From Saprospiraceae bacterium (GTDB lineage: Bacteria > Bacteroidota > Bacteroidia > Chitinophagales > Saprospiraceae), in assembly GCA_022844565.1 (NCBI GenBank), contig JALHLK010000048.1, positions 1-38,015 on the forward strand: 38,015 nt of DNA. The letters are read 5' to 3'. Both the position numbers and the translations under genes were made by a program. Each line of letters opens with the position of its first letter. Positions within the stretch are counted from its first letter, which is position 1. Below, one piece after another: positions 1-6,900 of the stretch. The notes under the pieces are model-generated. The model did no database searches and was not told the origin of the DNA. It worked only from the letters and a program-made list of their open reading frames with translations.

Positions 1-111
1 TCAATGTGTGTTGCCCTAAATCTTCAGGAGCTTTTTTTTTGTAGACATTGTATTTGTTTTTATTTGAAATACTAATGCCAATAATCAAGCCATGTAGCTA
101 CCGAAGGTTTA

Positions 112-242
112 GTTCAACATCGGTTTGGCAAAAGTGGCGCTTCAGTGCTTCGTATGACAGTTTTTCGTAAATTTGAAGTGTGTGGTTCGTATGAAGTTTA
201 GTGGTGTAAACGCCACCTTCGCCAAGCCGCAAACCGTTGAAC
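112..242 (+). repeat. attC-like imperfect palindrome
   Basis: The ends are GTTCAAC (112-118) and GTTGAAC (236-242). These fit the RYYYAAC and GTTRRRY core boxes of integron attC sites and are exact reverse complements. Inside them 121-139 pairs with 211-229 (16 Watson-Crick pairs, one G-T, two mismatches), with an unequal bulge of 2 versus 6 bases. The 71-base loop holds two copies of TTCGTATGA (149-157, 186-194). The 131-bp length is within the attC range. Pairing continues about 5 bp outside the core boxes, which is not typical of attC, so it may instead be an IS91-type terminal structure. No other gene is seen in 1-345. Confidence 0.45.
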
Positions 243-282
243 AAACCCTACATACCTTCGCCCTAAAAAGTACTTCTCCGAA

Positions 283-313
283 TTGACATAACCCTATGAA
301 TGTCTTATCTTTA
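283..313 (+). promoter_or_regulatory. Candidate promoter for the recombinase/transposase pair
   Basis: TTG at 283-285 is followed after 20 bases by TATCTTTA at 306-313. This matches the Bacteroidota -33/-7 consensus TTG...TAnnTTTG except for the last base. It ends 32 bases before the ATG of the recombinase. Confidence 0.35.
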
Positions 314-345
314 TATCATTATTCAAACCATAAACAGATATAAAG

Positions 346-1242
346 ATGATAACAAAATTGATGACTGAATTACAACATGTGAGTACATATCATATTGACG
401 ACTTCAAAGACTTTATGACATTAAAAAACTATTCCCCAAGAACCATCAAAACATATAGCCAGATAGCCAACCAATTCATGGTTTGGTGGCAAGGGTTACC
501 CAACAAGCCTGCGATGAATGACGGTATAGTGCGTCAATATTTGCTTAAAAGATTCAAAGATGGGATGGATTGGCAGACGGTCAATAGTGATTACTCGGCT
601 ATTCAAAAATGGTTCAAGAATGTATTAATGTTAGATTGGAGTTTGACAAAATTGCCAAGACCGAAGAAAGATAAAAAGCTGCCTAGCATTTTATCAAAAG
701 AAGATGTGGTAAAGATAATAGAGGCCGCCCCCACATTCAAACAGCAAGTAATGCTGAGTTTCATTTATGCCACTGGGGTCCGGCTGAGCGAGGCGATAGA
801 AATGAAGATCGAAGACATCGATGGTAATCGACATCAAGTGAGGGTTAACAAAGGAAAAGGTAATAAGGATAGATTGATCTTAATACCAGAGGTGTTATTA
901 ACTTTATTACGAGAATATTACAAAAAGGAAAACCCAGAAATATATTTATTCAACGGCATAACAAAAGGGAAAGCGTACTCACCACGATCTATACAACTAA
1001 TGATGCAGGAGGCTAAAAGGCGAGCAAAAATCAATAAAAAAGGATCAATCCACACGCTTCGTAACTGTTATGCTACTCACCACCTAGAAGGTGGCACGGA
1101 TTTGGTGTTCTTACAGGAGCAGATGGGGCACAAAAATCTAAGAACCACCATCCGCTACATAGGCTTATGTGTGGAACGACACAAGTACATCAAACACCCG
1201 ATAGACCATCTGACGATCGCTTACCGCAACAAAACAGCATAG
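346..1242 (+). CDS. Tyrosine recombinase, XerC/D-like, IS91-associated
   Basis: This 298-residue protein has a SAM-like N-terminal DNA-binding domain (about 15-95) and a catalytic domain from about 113. The catalytic residues are visible: R146 in TGVRLSEA, a lysine in the beta-hairpin near 171-174, H236 and R239 in HTLRN, H262 in GHKN, and nucleophile Y271 in IRYIG. It would cut and rejoin DNA through a 3'-phosphotyrosyl link. The 27-residue tail after the tyrosine is short and basic. It lacks an obvious integron-integrase insertion between boxes I and II, so I do not call it IntI despite the nearby attC-like palindrome. Its last 76 bases overlap the transposase frame, implying co-translation. 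Start: the ATG at 346 is 32 bases after a candidate -7 box. Confidence 0.85.
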   Translation: MITKLMTELQHVSTYHIDDFKDFMTLKNYSPRTIKTYSQIANQFMVWWQGLPNKPAMNDGIVRQYLLKRFKDGMDWQTVNSDYSAIQKWFKNVLMLDWSLTKLPRPKKDKKLPSILSKEDVVKIIEAAPTFKQQVMLSFIYATGVRLSEAIEMKIEDIDGNRHQVRVNKGKGNKDRLILIPEVLLTLLREYYKKENPEIYLFNGITKGKAYSPRSIQLMMQEAKRRAKINKKGSIHTLRNCYATHHLEGGTDLVFLQEQMGHKNLRTTIRYIGLCVERHKYIKHPIDHLTIAYRNKTA

Positions 1243-2456
1243 GCGACCTCTTCAGAGACTATGGCGAAGAATACATTGCAACTTATAAGCCTTCTATCCA
1301 ACAAATCAAACTAATTAGGGCGATAAGAATTTGTAAAACCCCTCAGTTGGGAGGATTTCAATATACTTGCAAAACTTGTAGCAAAAAACACTTTGTTTAT
1401 AAAAGTTGTGGTCATAGTCATTGTATGCTTTGTCAATCCATCAAGCGTGAGCAATGGGTTGACAAATTAAAATCTAAATTACTCAAAGTACCCTATACCC
1501 ATATGGTTTTTACTCTCCCTCATCAATTCAATGGATTAGCGAGAAGAAATGAAAAAGTGTTTTATGGCCTCATGATGCGGGTATCTTGGATGACCGCTAG
1601 TGCAATGATGAAAGGCACAAAAATGGGGATGACCAGTGTGCTTCACACGTTTGGTTCAGACATGAAATACCATATCCATGTACACGCCCTAGTCACATTT
1701 GGAGGCCTAGATACAAACGGTGATTGGCAATTCCCCTCTTGTAAATATGCCCTTGCTAAATATAGAGTATTGTGTTCCACATTTAAAAATATATTTATCC
1801 AAGAGCTGCAAAAAGAAGTGCAAAAACAAAAAGTCTATTACCACCTAGACATACAAGATGTAATAAAAGAATCAGAAAAAATCCGTTGGGTAGTACACTC
1901 TACCTACCCAACAATGCAAACTCAAACCATAGAAGATTACCTAGCAAAATACATCAACAGAGTCGGGGTTACGAATAATAGACTTTCTTACCTAAAGGAA
2001 AAGCAAATCGTTCAGCTCCAATACAATGACTACAAAAACCAAGAATTGAATAAAGCCGCCCCAAAAGCTTACAAAAACCTAGAACCACTTGTAGCCATGA
2101 ATCAAATACTCCAGCATGTCTTACCTCCCTATTTTCAAAAGTCCAGACACCACGGATTACACAGTGCAAATGAAAAAACAAAAGCCTCAATTCCTGATAA
2201 AATACTAAAAAACGCAAGTTCCATAAGAACAGTTTTTGAGATCTTGAGCCACTTACTCAGCTTAAGACCTTTTACTTGCGACCAATGCCAATCAAATGAA
2301 TTTGAGATCGAGGAGTTATCTCCTGTAAGACCGAAAAACAATACAATGCCTGTTCATCAGTCTTCAAGAGCTCCTCCTAGACAAAATTCGATACCGTCAA
2401 TACAACATAAATTTGAATATCAATTTTCTAAGAAAGCATCTATGCAAACTTATTAA
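1167..2456 (+). CDS. IS91 family HUH (Y1) transposase
   Basis: This protein of up to 429 residues would nick single DNA strands and move the element by a rolling-circle-like route. An N-terminal zinc-binding region has C68-x2-C71 and C81-x4-C86-x2-C89. The HUH motif is H171-V-H173 in HIHVHALV, and the likely catalytic tyrosine is Y262 in YLAKYINRVG. A further CxxC lies near the C-terminus (CDQC). The length is usual for IS91 transposases. Family similarity begins only at about residue 26 (GDLFRDYG). No later in-frame ATG fits, so either the ATG at 1167, inside the recombinase gene, or a non-ATG codon near 1230 is used. The frame looks intact and the element may be active. Confidence 0.85.
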   Translation: MCGTTQVHQTPDRPSDDRLPQQNSIGDLFRDYGEEYIATYKPSIQQIKLIRAIRICKTPQLGGFQYTCKTCSKKHFVYKSCGHSHCMLCQSIKREQWVDKLKSKLLKVPYTHMVFTLPHQFNGLARRNEKVFYGLMMRVSWMTASAMMKGTKMGMTSVLHTFGSDMKYHIHVHALVTFGGLDTNGDWQFPSCKYALAKYRVLCSTFKNIFIQELQKEVQKQKVYYHLDIQDVIKESEKIRWVVHSTYPTMQTQTIEDYLAKYINRVGVTNNRLSYLKEKQIVQLQYNDYKNQELNKAAPKAYKNLEPLVAMNQILQHVLPPYFQKSRHHGLHSANEKTKASIPDKILKNASSIRTVFEILSHLLSLRPFTCDQCQSNEFEIEELSPVRPKNNTMPVHQSSRAPPRQNSIPSIQHKFEYQFSKKASMQTY

Positions 2457-2627
2457 AATTTACCCTTGATATTGACAATATATTTTAGATTCAAAAATAA
2501 CTATTTAACAAAATTTCTATTTCATTAAAATCTGTTCTAATAAATGAAATACAGAAACAATAAATTCTGTATATTTATCACTTTAAATAAGACAGTATAA
2601 AAAATATAAAAGCGTTTCCCCTATGGT

Positions 2628-2690
2628 CTAGCACCGGCTTCGTTCAACTTGAAAAGTTGACGCTGCGCGGTCAACTTTCCTTAGTGTTAG
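2628..2690 (+). repeat. Nested hairpin repeat, attC-like or IS91-end-like (copy 1)
   Basis: CTAGCAC (2628-2634) pairs with GTGTTAG (2684-2690) at 6 of 7 positions. Inside, AAGTTGAC (2654-2661) and GTCAACTT (2670-2677) form a perfect 8-bp stem with an 8-base loop. GTTCAAC, the same 7-mer as at 112, occurs at 2642-2648. The 53 bases from 2637 recur ungapped at 16084-16136 with 43 identities. The site lies between the transposase and the acetyltransferase gene, so it could be the IS91 3' end or a gene-cassette junction. The rest of 2457-2739 is AT-rich without a gene. Confidence 0.5.
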
Positions 2691-2739
2691 CGGTCATTGT
2701 AGAGCGACACGAAAAACGCATAAGGAACATTTATAAAAT

Positions 2740-3306
2740 ATGACAGAACTTAGCTACATACCTGTTGACAAAACCAATTGGACAGACTTAGAAAAACTTT
2801 TTGAATGTAAAGGTGGCCCACACAATTGCTGGTGCATGGTTTGGAGAAATATGAACGAAGCAACAGACCGAGCTAAGAAAGCCGACAAGAAAGCATCATT
2901 GGAAAATTATGTAGTCAATCAAAATCCTATAGGACTGCTCTGTTATGATAATTCAGAAGCTATCGGCTGGTGTTCTATCGCACCAAGAGAAAGTTACCGT
3001 GATTTGTCTGGAGAAAATTCGCTTACCAATGTGTGGTCGTTGGTATGCTTTTTTATTAAGAAAGAATATAGACAAAAAGGAATTACCGAAGAACTAATCA
3101 AACAAGCAATAAAGTACGCCAAAGCCAATGGAGCAAATTATGTAGAAGCCTACCCAGTTGACCCTGAATCGCCAAGTTATAGATTTATGGGTTTCAAACC
3201 AATATTTGACAAACTTGGGTTTGATTTTAAACATAAAGCAGGGCAACGAAGATATGTCATGACAATATCAACGTCTTTATCAATAGAGGGGATACAAAAT
3301 GAATAA
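2740..3306 (+). CDS. GNAT family N-acetyltransferase
   Basis: This 188-residue single-domain GNAT protein would move an acetyl group from acetyl-CoA to an unknown amine. Motif A is recognisable as strand VWSLVCFFI followed by the pyrophosphate loop R111-Q-K-G114-I-T and a helix (ELIKQAIKYAKANG). The usual small residue at the end of RxxGxG/A is T116 here. The N-terminal half contains the Cys/Trp-rich segment NCWCMVWRN (29-37), seen in a subgroup of uncharacterised GNATs. Motif B contains YRFMGFKPIF. It is a lone gene between the IS91-type unit and a broken regulator, a cassette-like context. The substrate cannot be told from sequence. Confidence 0.8.
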   Translation: MTELSYIPVDKTNWTDLEKLFECKGGPHNCWCMVWRNMNEATDRAKKADKKASLENYVVNQNPIGLLCYDNSEAIGWCSIAPRESYRDLSGENSLTNVWSLVCFFIKKEYRQKGITEELIKQAIKYAKANGANYVEAYPVDPESPSYRFMGFKPIFDKLGFDFKHKAGQRRYVMTISTSLSIEGIQNE

Positions 3307-3397
3307 GAAATTATCAAATGATGTTTAAATGTCATGTGACAGAGCAAATTTTGGGATTTTATTATTTCTATGCTGAAATTTGTAAAAAATAAAAATC

Positions 3398-3630
3398 ATG
3401 ACAAAAATATTTGAATTTAGGATCAAAAAGGGAATGACTCAGGAAGAATTAGCAAATGCTACTGGGATATCATTAAGAACGATACAGTGAATAGAACTCG
3501 ACCAAGTTAAGCCAAGGGCTTATTCACTAAAAAAATAGCAGAAGTCCTAAAAGTCGATTTCAACGATTTACAACACTTAGAGGATCGCCAAATGATAAAT
3601 TTATTTAGTTTATTTGAGGGAGATGCTTAA
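3398..3630 (+). pseudogene. Broken XRE-family helix-turn-helix regulator
   Basis: Reading from the ATG at 3398 gives a Cro/CI-type helix-turn-helix with the motifs MTQEELANATGIS and LRTIQ. A TGA stop at 3488-3490 falls where family members continue with an Arg followed by IE. The reading continues as IELDQVKPRAYSLKK. A seven-A run near 3529-3535 then lacks one base, shifting the frame. In the next frame IAEVLKVDFNDL continues to the TAA at 3628-3630. Two independent lesions in a gene of about 77 codons make it a clear pseudogene. It was probably a small DNA-binding repressor. It follows the acetyltransferase by 91 bases. Confidence 0.7.
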
Positions 3631-3666
3631 TTATTGACTTACATGTTTTATTAGCTGTAATATGCG

Positions 3667-3727
3667 AATCATGTAAACCATTTGTTAAATTATGTAATGC
3701 CTGCAACAAGTATTAAACCCACTTTTA
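3667..3727 (+). promoter_or_regulatory. Tandem 21-bp-spaced operator and weak -7 box upstream of osmC
   Basis: The half-sites are AATCATGTAA at 3667-3676 and AATTATGTAA at 3688-3697, 21 bp apart start to start. CACTTTTA at 3720-3727 stands where the other three copies have TAnnTTTG, 22 bases after the second half-site. This -7 box is the weakest of the four. A transcript starting here would have a leader of about 160 bases before osmC. Confidence 0.6.
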
Positions 3728-3894
3728 CATCATAGAAATTTTAGATTAATTAAACTAAAATATAATCAGCAACACTGAAAATTTGAACAACAAAGCAGCA
3801 ATGTTCATTAAAGAATTACCCTGGTGTATTGAAGCAGTTAATGCACGTAAACATTTATAAGACTACAAATAAAAATAATTAATAAAAAAGCAAT

Positions 3895-4311
3895 ATGATA
3901 CGAACAGCAACAGCACATTGGGAAGGTGATTTAAAAGAAGGCAAGGGCTCCCTTACTACAGCAAGCAACATTTTAAAGCAAACAAACTACAGTTTTAAAA
4001 CACGGTTTGAAGATGGGGCAACAGGAACAAACCCCGAGGAATTATTGGCCGCAGCTCATGCTGGATGCTTTACGATGGCTGTAGCTGCCTTGCTCACTCA
4101 AAAAAAAATAACTCCAAAAGCGTTGGATACCGAAGCAACCTTAACAATGGAAGGATTAAGTATTACAAGTATTCATTTGTCTATTACAGGTTTAGTACCA
4201 GGAATTACTGCTGATGATTTTACAGCAATTACAAAAGATGCAGAAAAAAACTGCTTGATTTCAAAGGTTTTAAACATCACAATTATTTCTGACGCACATT
4301 TAAAAAGCTGA
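3895..4311 (+). CDS. osmC: OsmC/Ohr family peroxiredoxin-like protein
   Basis: This 138-residue protein belongs to the OsmC/Ohr family, which reduces hydroperoxides in the cytoplasm with two cysteines. The catalytic pair is C58 in AAHAGCFTMA and C120 in AEKNCLISK. R37 and the glutamates in TNPEELLAAAH are the conserved active-site partners. Length and motif spacing match the OsmC branch more than Ohr. It is the first gene of an operon; the MDR reductase follows after 19 bases. The upstream tandem operator is shared with katG, which supports induction by oxidative or electrophile stress, although the inducer is inferred. The exact reductant is unknown; lipoyl or bacillithiol systems are possible. 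Confidence 0.88.
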   Translation: MIRTATAHWEGDLKEGKGSLTTASNILKQTNYSFKTRFEDGATGTNPEELLAAAHAGCFTMAVAALLTQKKITPKALDTEATLTMEGLSITSIHLSITGLVPGITADDFTAITKDAEKNCLISKVLNITIISDAHLKS

Positions 4312-4330
4312 TAACTAAAAAGAAAATAAA

Positions 4331-5329
4331 ATGAAAACAAAGCAAATAGTACTTGCCAGCAGGCCAAAAGGGATTCCTTTGCTGGAAAATTTTAATACCA
4401 AAGATTTTGAGTTGGCAGAAATTAAAGATAATGAAGTATTGCTGGAAGCTATGTATTTTTCTGTAGACCCCTATATGCGTGGCAGAATGAATGATGCTAA
4501 ATCGTATGTCCCTCCGTTTGAAATTGGAAAGCCAATTACAGGTGGAGTAATAGCTAAGGTTATAAAAAGCAATACAGGAAATTTTAAAGAGAACGATATT
4601 GTTACGGGAAATCTTCCTTGGCAGCAACATTGTAATGCATTAGCAACCAGCTTACTAAAAATAGATACTAGCATAGCACCGGCAAGTTATTATTTGGGCA
4701 TATTGGGTATGCCAGGCCTTACTGCCTATTTTGGCTTAATGCATATTGGCAAACCAAAAGCAGGTGAAACGGTTGTGGTTTCTGGTGCTGCAGGTGCTGT
4801 TGGGCTAGTAGTTGGTCAAATAGCTAAAATACAGGGTTGTCGTGTAGTTGGGATAGCTGGCACCGATGAAAAACTAAAATTATTAAAAGAAGAGTTTGGC
4901 TTTGATGAGGTCATAAATTATAAAACCTGTACCAATTTAAAGAAAGCGATTACGGATGCTTGTCCAAAAGCAGTTGATATATATTACGACAATGTGGGAG
5001 GTGAAACTTCGGATGCTGTTATTAGCAATATAAACTTCAATGCAAGAATTGTATTGTGCGGACAAATTGCCTTATACAACAGTACGGAAATACCAATGGG
5101 GCCTCGTCTCCAACCGATGTTATTAACCAGAAGTGTATTAATGCAGGGCTTCATTATAGGCAATTACCAAAGTCAATTTGGTGAAGGAACTAAGCAATTA
5201 GCTACGTGGATAAAAGAGGGTAAACTAAAATATAAAGAAACGATTGTGAAAGGCTTTGATAAATTACCGGCTGCATTGTTGGGATTATTCGAAGGGGATA
5301 ATATTGGAAAAATGATAGTGAAAGCATGA
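4331..5329 (+). CDS. Zinc-free MDR NADP-dependent oxidoreductase (curcumin/alkenal reductase-like)
   Basis: This 332-residue medium-chain dehydrogenase/reductase belongs to the leukotriene-B4-dehydrogenase / CurA / alkenal-reductase branch. Such enzymes use NADPH to reduce the double bond of alpha,beta-unsaturated carbonyls and so detoxify electrophiles. The N-terminal GroES-like domain has SVDPYMRGRM (44-53), typical of this branch, and lacks the zinc cysteines of alcohol dehydrogenases. The Rossmann loop is GAAGAVG (152-158). The segment YYDNVGGE is the next family signature. It is the middle gene of the osmC operon: 19 bases after osmC and 25 before the DJ-1-like gene. It probably acts in the cytoplasm. 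Confidence 0.87.
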   Translation: MKTKQIVLASRPKGIPLLENFNTKDFELAEIKDNEVLLEAMYFSVDPYMRGRMNDAKSYVPPFEIGKPITGGVIAKVIKSNTGNFKENDIVTGNLPWQQHCNALATSLLKIDTSIAPASYYLGILGMPGLTAYFGLMHIGKPKAGETVVVSGAAGAVGLVVGQIAKIQGCRVVGIAGTDEKLKLLKEEFGFDEVINYKTCTNLKKAITDACPKAVDIYYDNVGGETSDAVISNINFNARIVLCGQIALYNSTEIPMGPRLQPMLLTRSVLMQGFIIGNYQSQFGEGTKQLATWIKEGKLKYKETIVKGFDKLPAALLGLFEGDNIGKMIVKA

Positions 5330-5354
5330 AAATTTAACTTATAAAATATAGGAA

Positions 5355-6032
5355 ATGAAGATATTAATGGTTCTGACTTCACATAGTGAGTTGGGAAACA
5401 CAGGAAAAAAGACAGGTTTTTGGATTGAGGAGTTTGCTGCCCCATATTATGTATTTCTTGATGCAGGTGCTGTAATAACAATTGCATCTCCAAAAGGTGG
5501 TCAACCCCCAATAGACCCATCCAGCGATACTGCAGAAAATCAAACATCAGCTGTTATTCGGTTTAAAGCAGATAAAAGTTTACAAAAGATATTATCAGAA
5601 ACACATTTGTTATCCACTATTTCATCTGATGATTATGATGCCGTATTTTACCCTGGTGGACACGGGCCTTTATGGGATCTAACCAACGATCGTGATTCAA
5701 TAAATTTAATTGAGAATTTTTGGAAAAGCAAAAAACCTATTGCGGCTGTTTGTCATGCTCCGGCTGTTTTATTAAATGTAAAAGATGATGAAGGCAACTT
5801 TTTAGTAAAGGGTAAAAATGTAACAGGATTTACCAACAGTGAAGAAGCAGCCGTAGCACTTACTGAGGTAGTTCCCTTTTTATTAGAAAATGAATTAAAA
5901 AACAAAGGTGGAATTTACTCTAACAAAAATGATTGGGCTTCTTATGTGGTCAATGACGGCATGCTTATAACGGGACAAAATCCAGCATCTTCTGAAGCTG
6001 CCGCAAAGGAGTTGATAGATATTCTGAAATAG
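5355..6032 (+). CDS. DJ-1/PfpI family protein (Hsp31-like, type 1 glutamine amidotransferase fold)
   Basis: This 225-residue protein has the DJ-1/PfpI fold. The nucleophile elbow is AVCHAP with C133 and H134. The glutamate that polarises the cysteine is in WIEEFAAPYY (E25 or E26), and PGGHGPLWDL is the oxyanion region. Relatives include Hsp31-type glyoxalase III (methylglyoxal to lactate) and protein deglycases; the precise activity is inferred. As the third gene with OsmC and an alkenal reductase, it completes an operon for reactive oxygen and carbonyl damage. An inverted repeat starts 22 bases after its stop. Confidence 0.87.
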   Translation: MKILMVLTSHSELGNTGKKTGFWIEEFAAPYYVFLDAGAVITIASPKGGQPPIDPSSDTAENQTSAVIRFKADKSLQKILSETHLLSTISSDDYDAVFYPGGHGPLWDLTNDRDSINLIENFWKSKKPIAAVCHAPAVLLNVKDDEGNFLVKGKNVTGFTNSEEAAVALTEVVPFLLENELKNKGGIYSNKNDWASYVVNDGMLITGQNPASSEAAAKELIDILK

Positions 6033-6053
6033 AATCTATTAGCCCACACTACT

Positions 6054-6167
6054 GGACATTTTTAATTTGTGCAGATGTTACACAGAAAAAAAGGCAGATG
6101 TTATGCAGAAAAAACTGTTGATCATCTACGAAAACACATCTGTGTTTAATCTACACGAAAAATGTCC
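6054..6167. repeat. Inverted repeat with internal direct repeats
   Basis: GGACATTTTT at 6054-6063 and its exact complement AAAAATGTCC at 6158-6167 bound a 114-bp block; partial pairing continues inward through GTGCAGATG/TCTACAC-like segments. Inside, a 23-bp unit beginning GCAGATGTTA occurs twice in tandem (from 6071 and from 6094). CACATCTGTG at 6135-6144 belongs to the same sequence theme. It could act as a terminator for the osmC operon or be a dispersed intergenic repeat. No U-run follows directly. Confidence 0.45.
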
Positions 6168-6309
6168 AATATTGTGTTTTTAGATTCAAATGCACTTGCC
6201 CTACCCCTCATTTGATAATTTTTCCATTTGATGATAATTCATTTAATGCAACAGTGGCATTGGTAACAATTCATCATTGGCAAGATTTAGATAAATGGTT
6301 AAATAAATG

Positions 6310-6380
6310 TTACGCATAAGAAATTAACTTCATGAAACTTATGCTTCATATTAGTTTCAGAACTCAATTTTCCGTCTTCT
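6310..6380 (+). repeat. Fragment of the MITE-like element found at 17850-18021
   Basis: These 71 bases match the complement of about 17946-18016 at roughly 64 positions without gaps. The match includes a 22-base identical core at 6339-6360 that starts TTATGCTTCA. Similarity starts inside the terminal inverted repeat (TTACGCAT) and stops after CCGTCTTCT. The opposite end and the outermost CCCAG are not seen, so this is a degraded or truncated copy. Confidence 0.65.
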
Positions 6381-6900
6381 CCTTATCTCAACTTTTCAAC
6401 ATCAATTAGCAAAAATTGCACCCCTCGAACCACCACACACTATATATAATGACTTTATTTAATATGAGAAAAATTAATACTAAATTTTTAAAATTTAAAC
6501 CTCAAGGTGGCCTCGGCGTCACAGCTACTACAATAATAGCAGCGCTACGCTGAGAATTTTTAACGCAGAAATTTGGAAAAAGAACAACATTTAATTAGTT
6601 TCTTTAATTAGATGGAGCGCTAGCGTTTAAAGAATTTAGTTGAAGTTTCATTTCCGCCTTTCATTTTTTCTATTAATTTTGTGAAATGTAAAAGACGACA
6701 TTTATTGACCATTAAGGCCTTCACCACAGATGTAGATTTAACAGAGCCTATACGCAATTAGAGTTTGATGAACCGACCCATCCAGAAGGGTATCCGTGTA
6801 CTGGATGAACCAATAGATATGAAACAATTGAATGCCGATGAACTGAAGGTGACAAAGCGGAAGTACTCCGAGTTATTTTAATATTGTAAAAAAGAAAAGC
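6381..6900. other. Gene-poor stretch before the glycosidase; one doubtful short ORF
   Basis: No convincing gene is seen. Short GC-rich palindromes are present (CAGCG-CTA-CGCTG near 6540 and AGCGCTAGCG near 6616). A 37-codon ORF at 6768-6881 (plus strand, starting MNRPIQKGIRVLDEP) uses plausible codons but matches nothing I recognise. It may be the tail of a decayed gene. The overlapping frame is also open for about 20 codons. Confidence 0.3.

Larger units (their letters stand above)
283..2456 (+). mobile_element. IS91-type element with tyrosine recombinase; ends unresolved
   Basis: An integrase-fold tyrosine recombinase and an overlapping HUH/Y1 transposase form one transcription unit. Some IS91-family elements are known to carry an upstream phage-integrase-like ORF, so this arrangement fits that subgroup. 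IS91 elements have no inverted terminal repeats, and oriIS and terIS could not be placed by eye. The hairpin at 2628-2690 or the palindrome at 112-242 may be terminal structures. The span given covers only the candidate promoter and the two genes. Confidence 0.6.

Noticed and set aside
112-1242. A complete integron (intI plus attI/attC)
   Set aside because: The recombinase has no visible IntI-specific insertion, and only one good attC-like site is present.
6071-6116. Tandem 23-bp units considered as a CRISPR start
   Set aside because: Only two adjacent copies, with no spacers.
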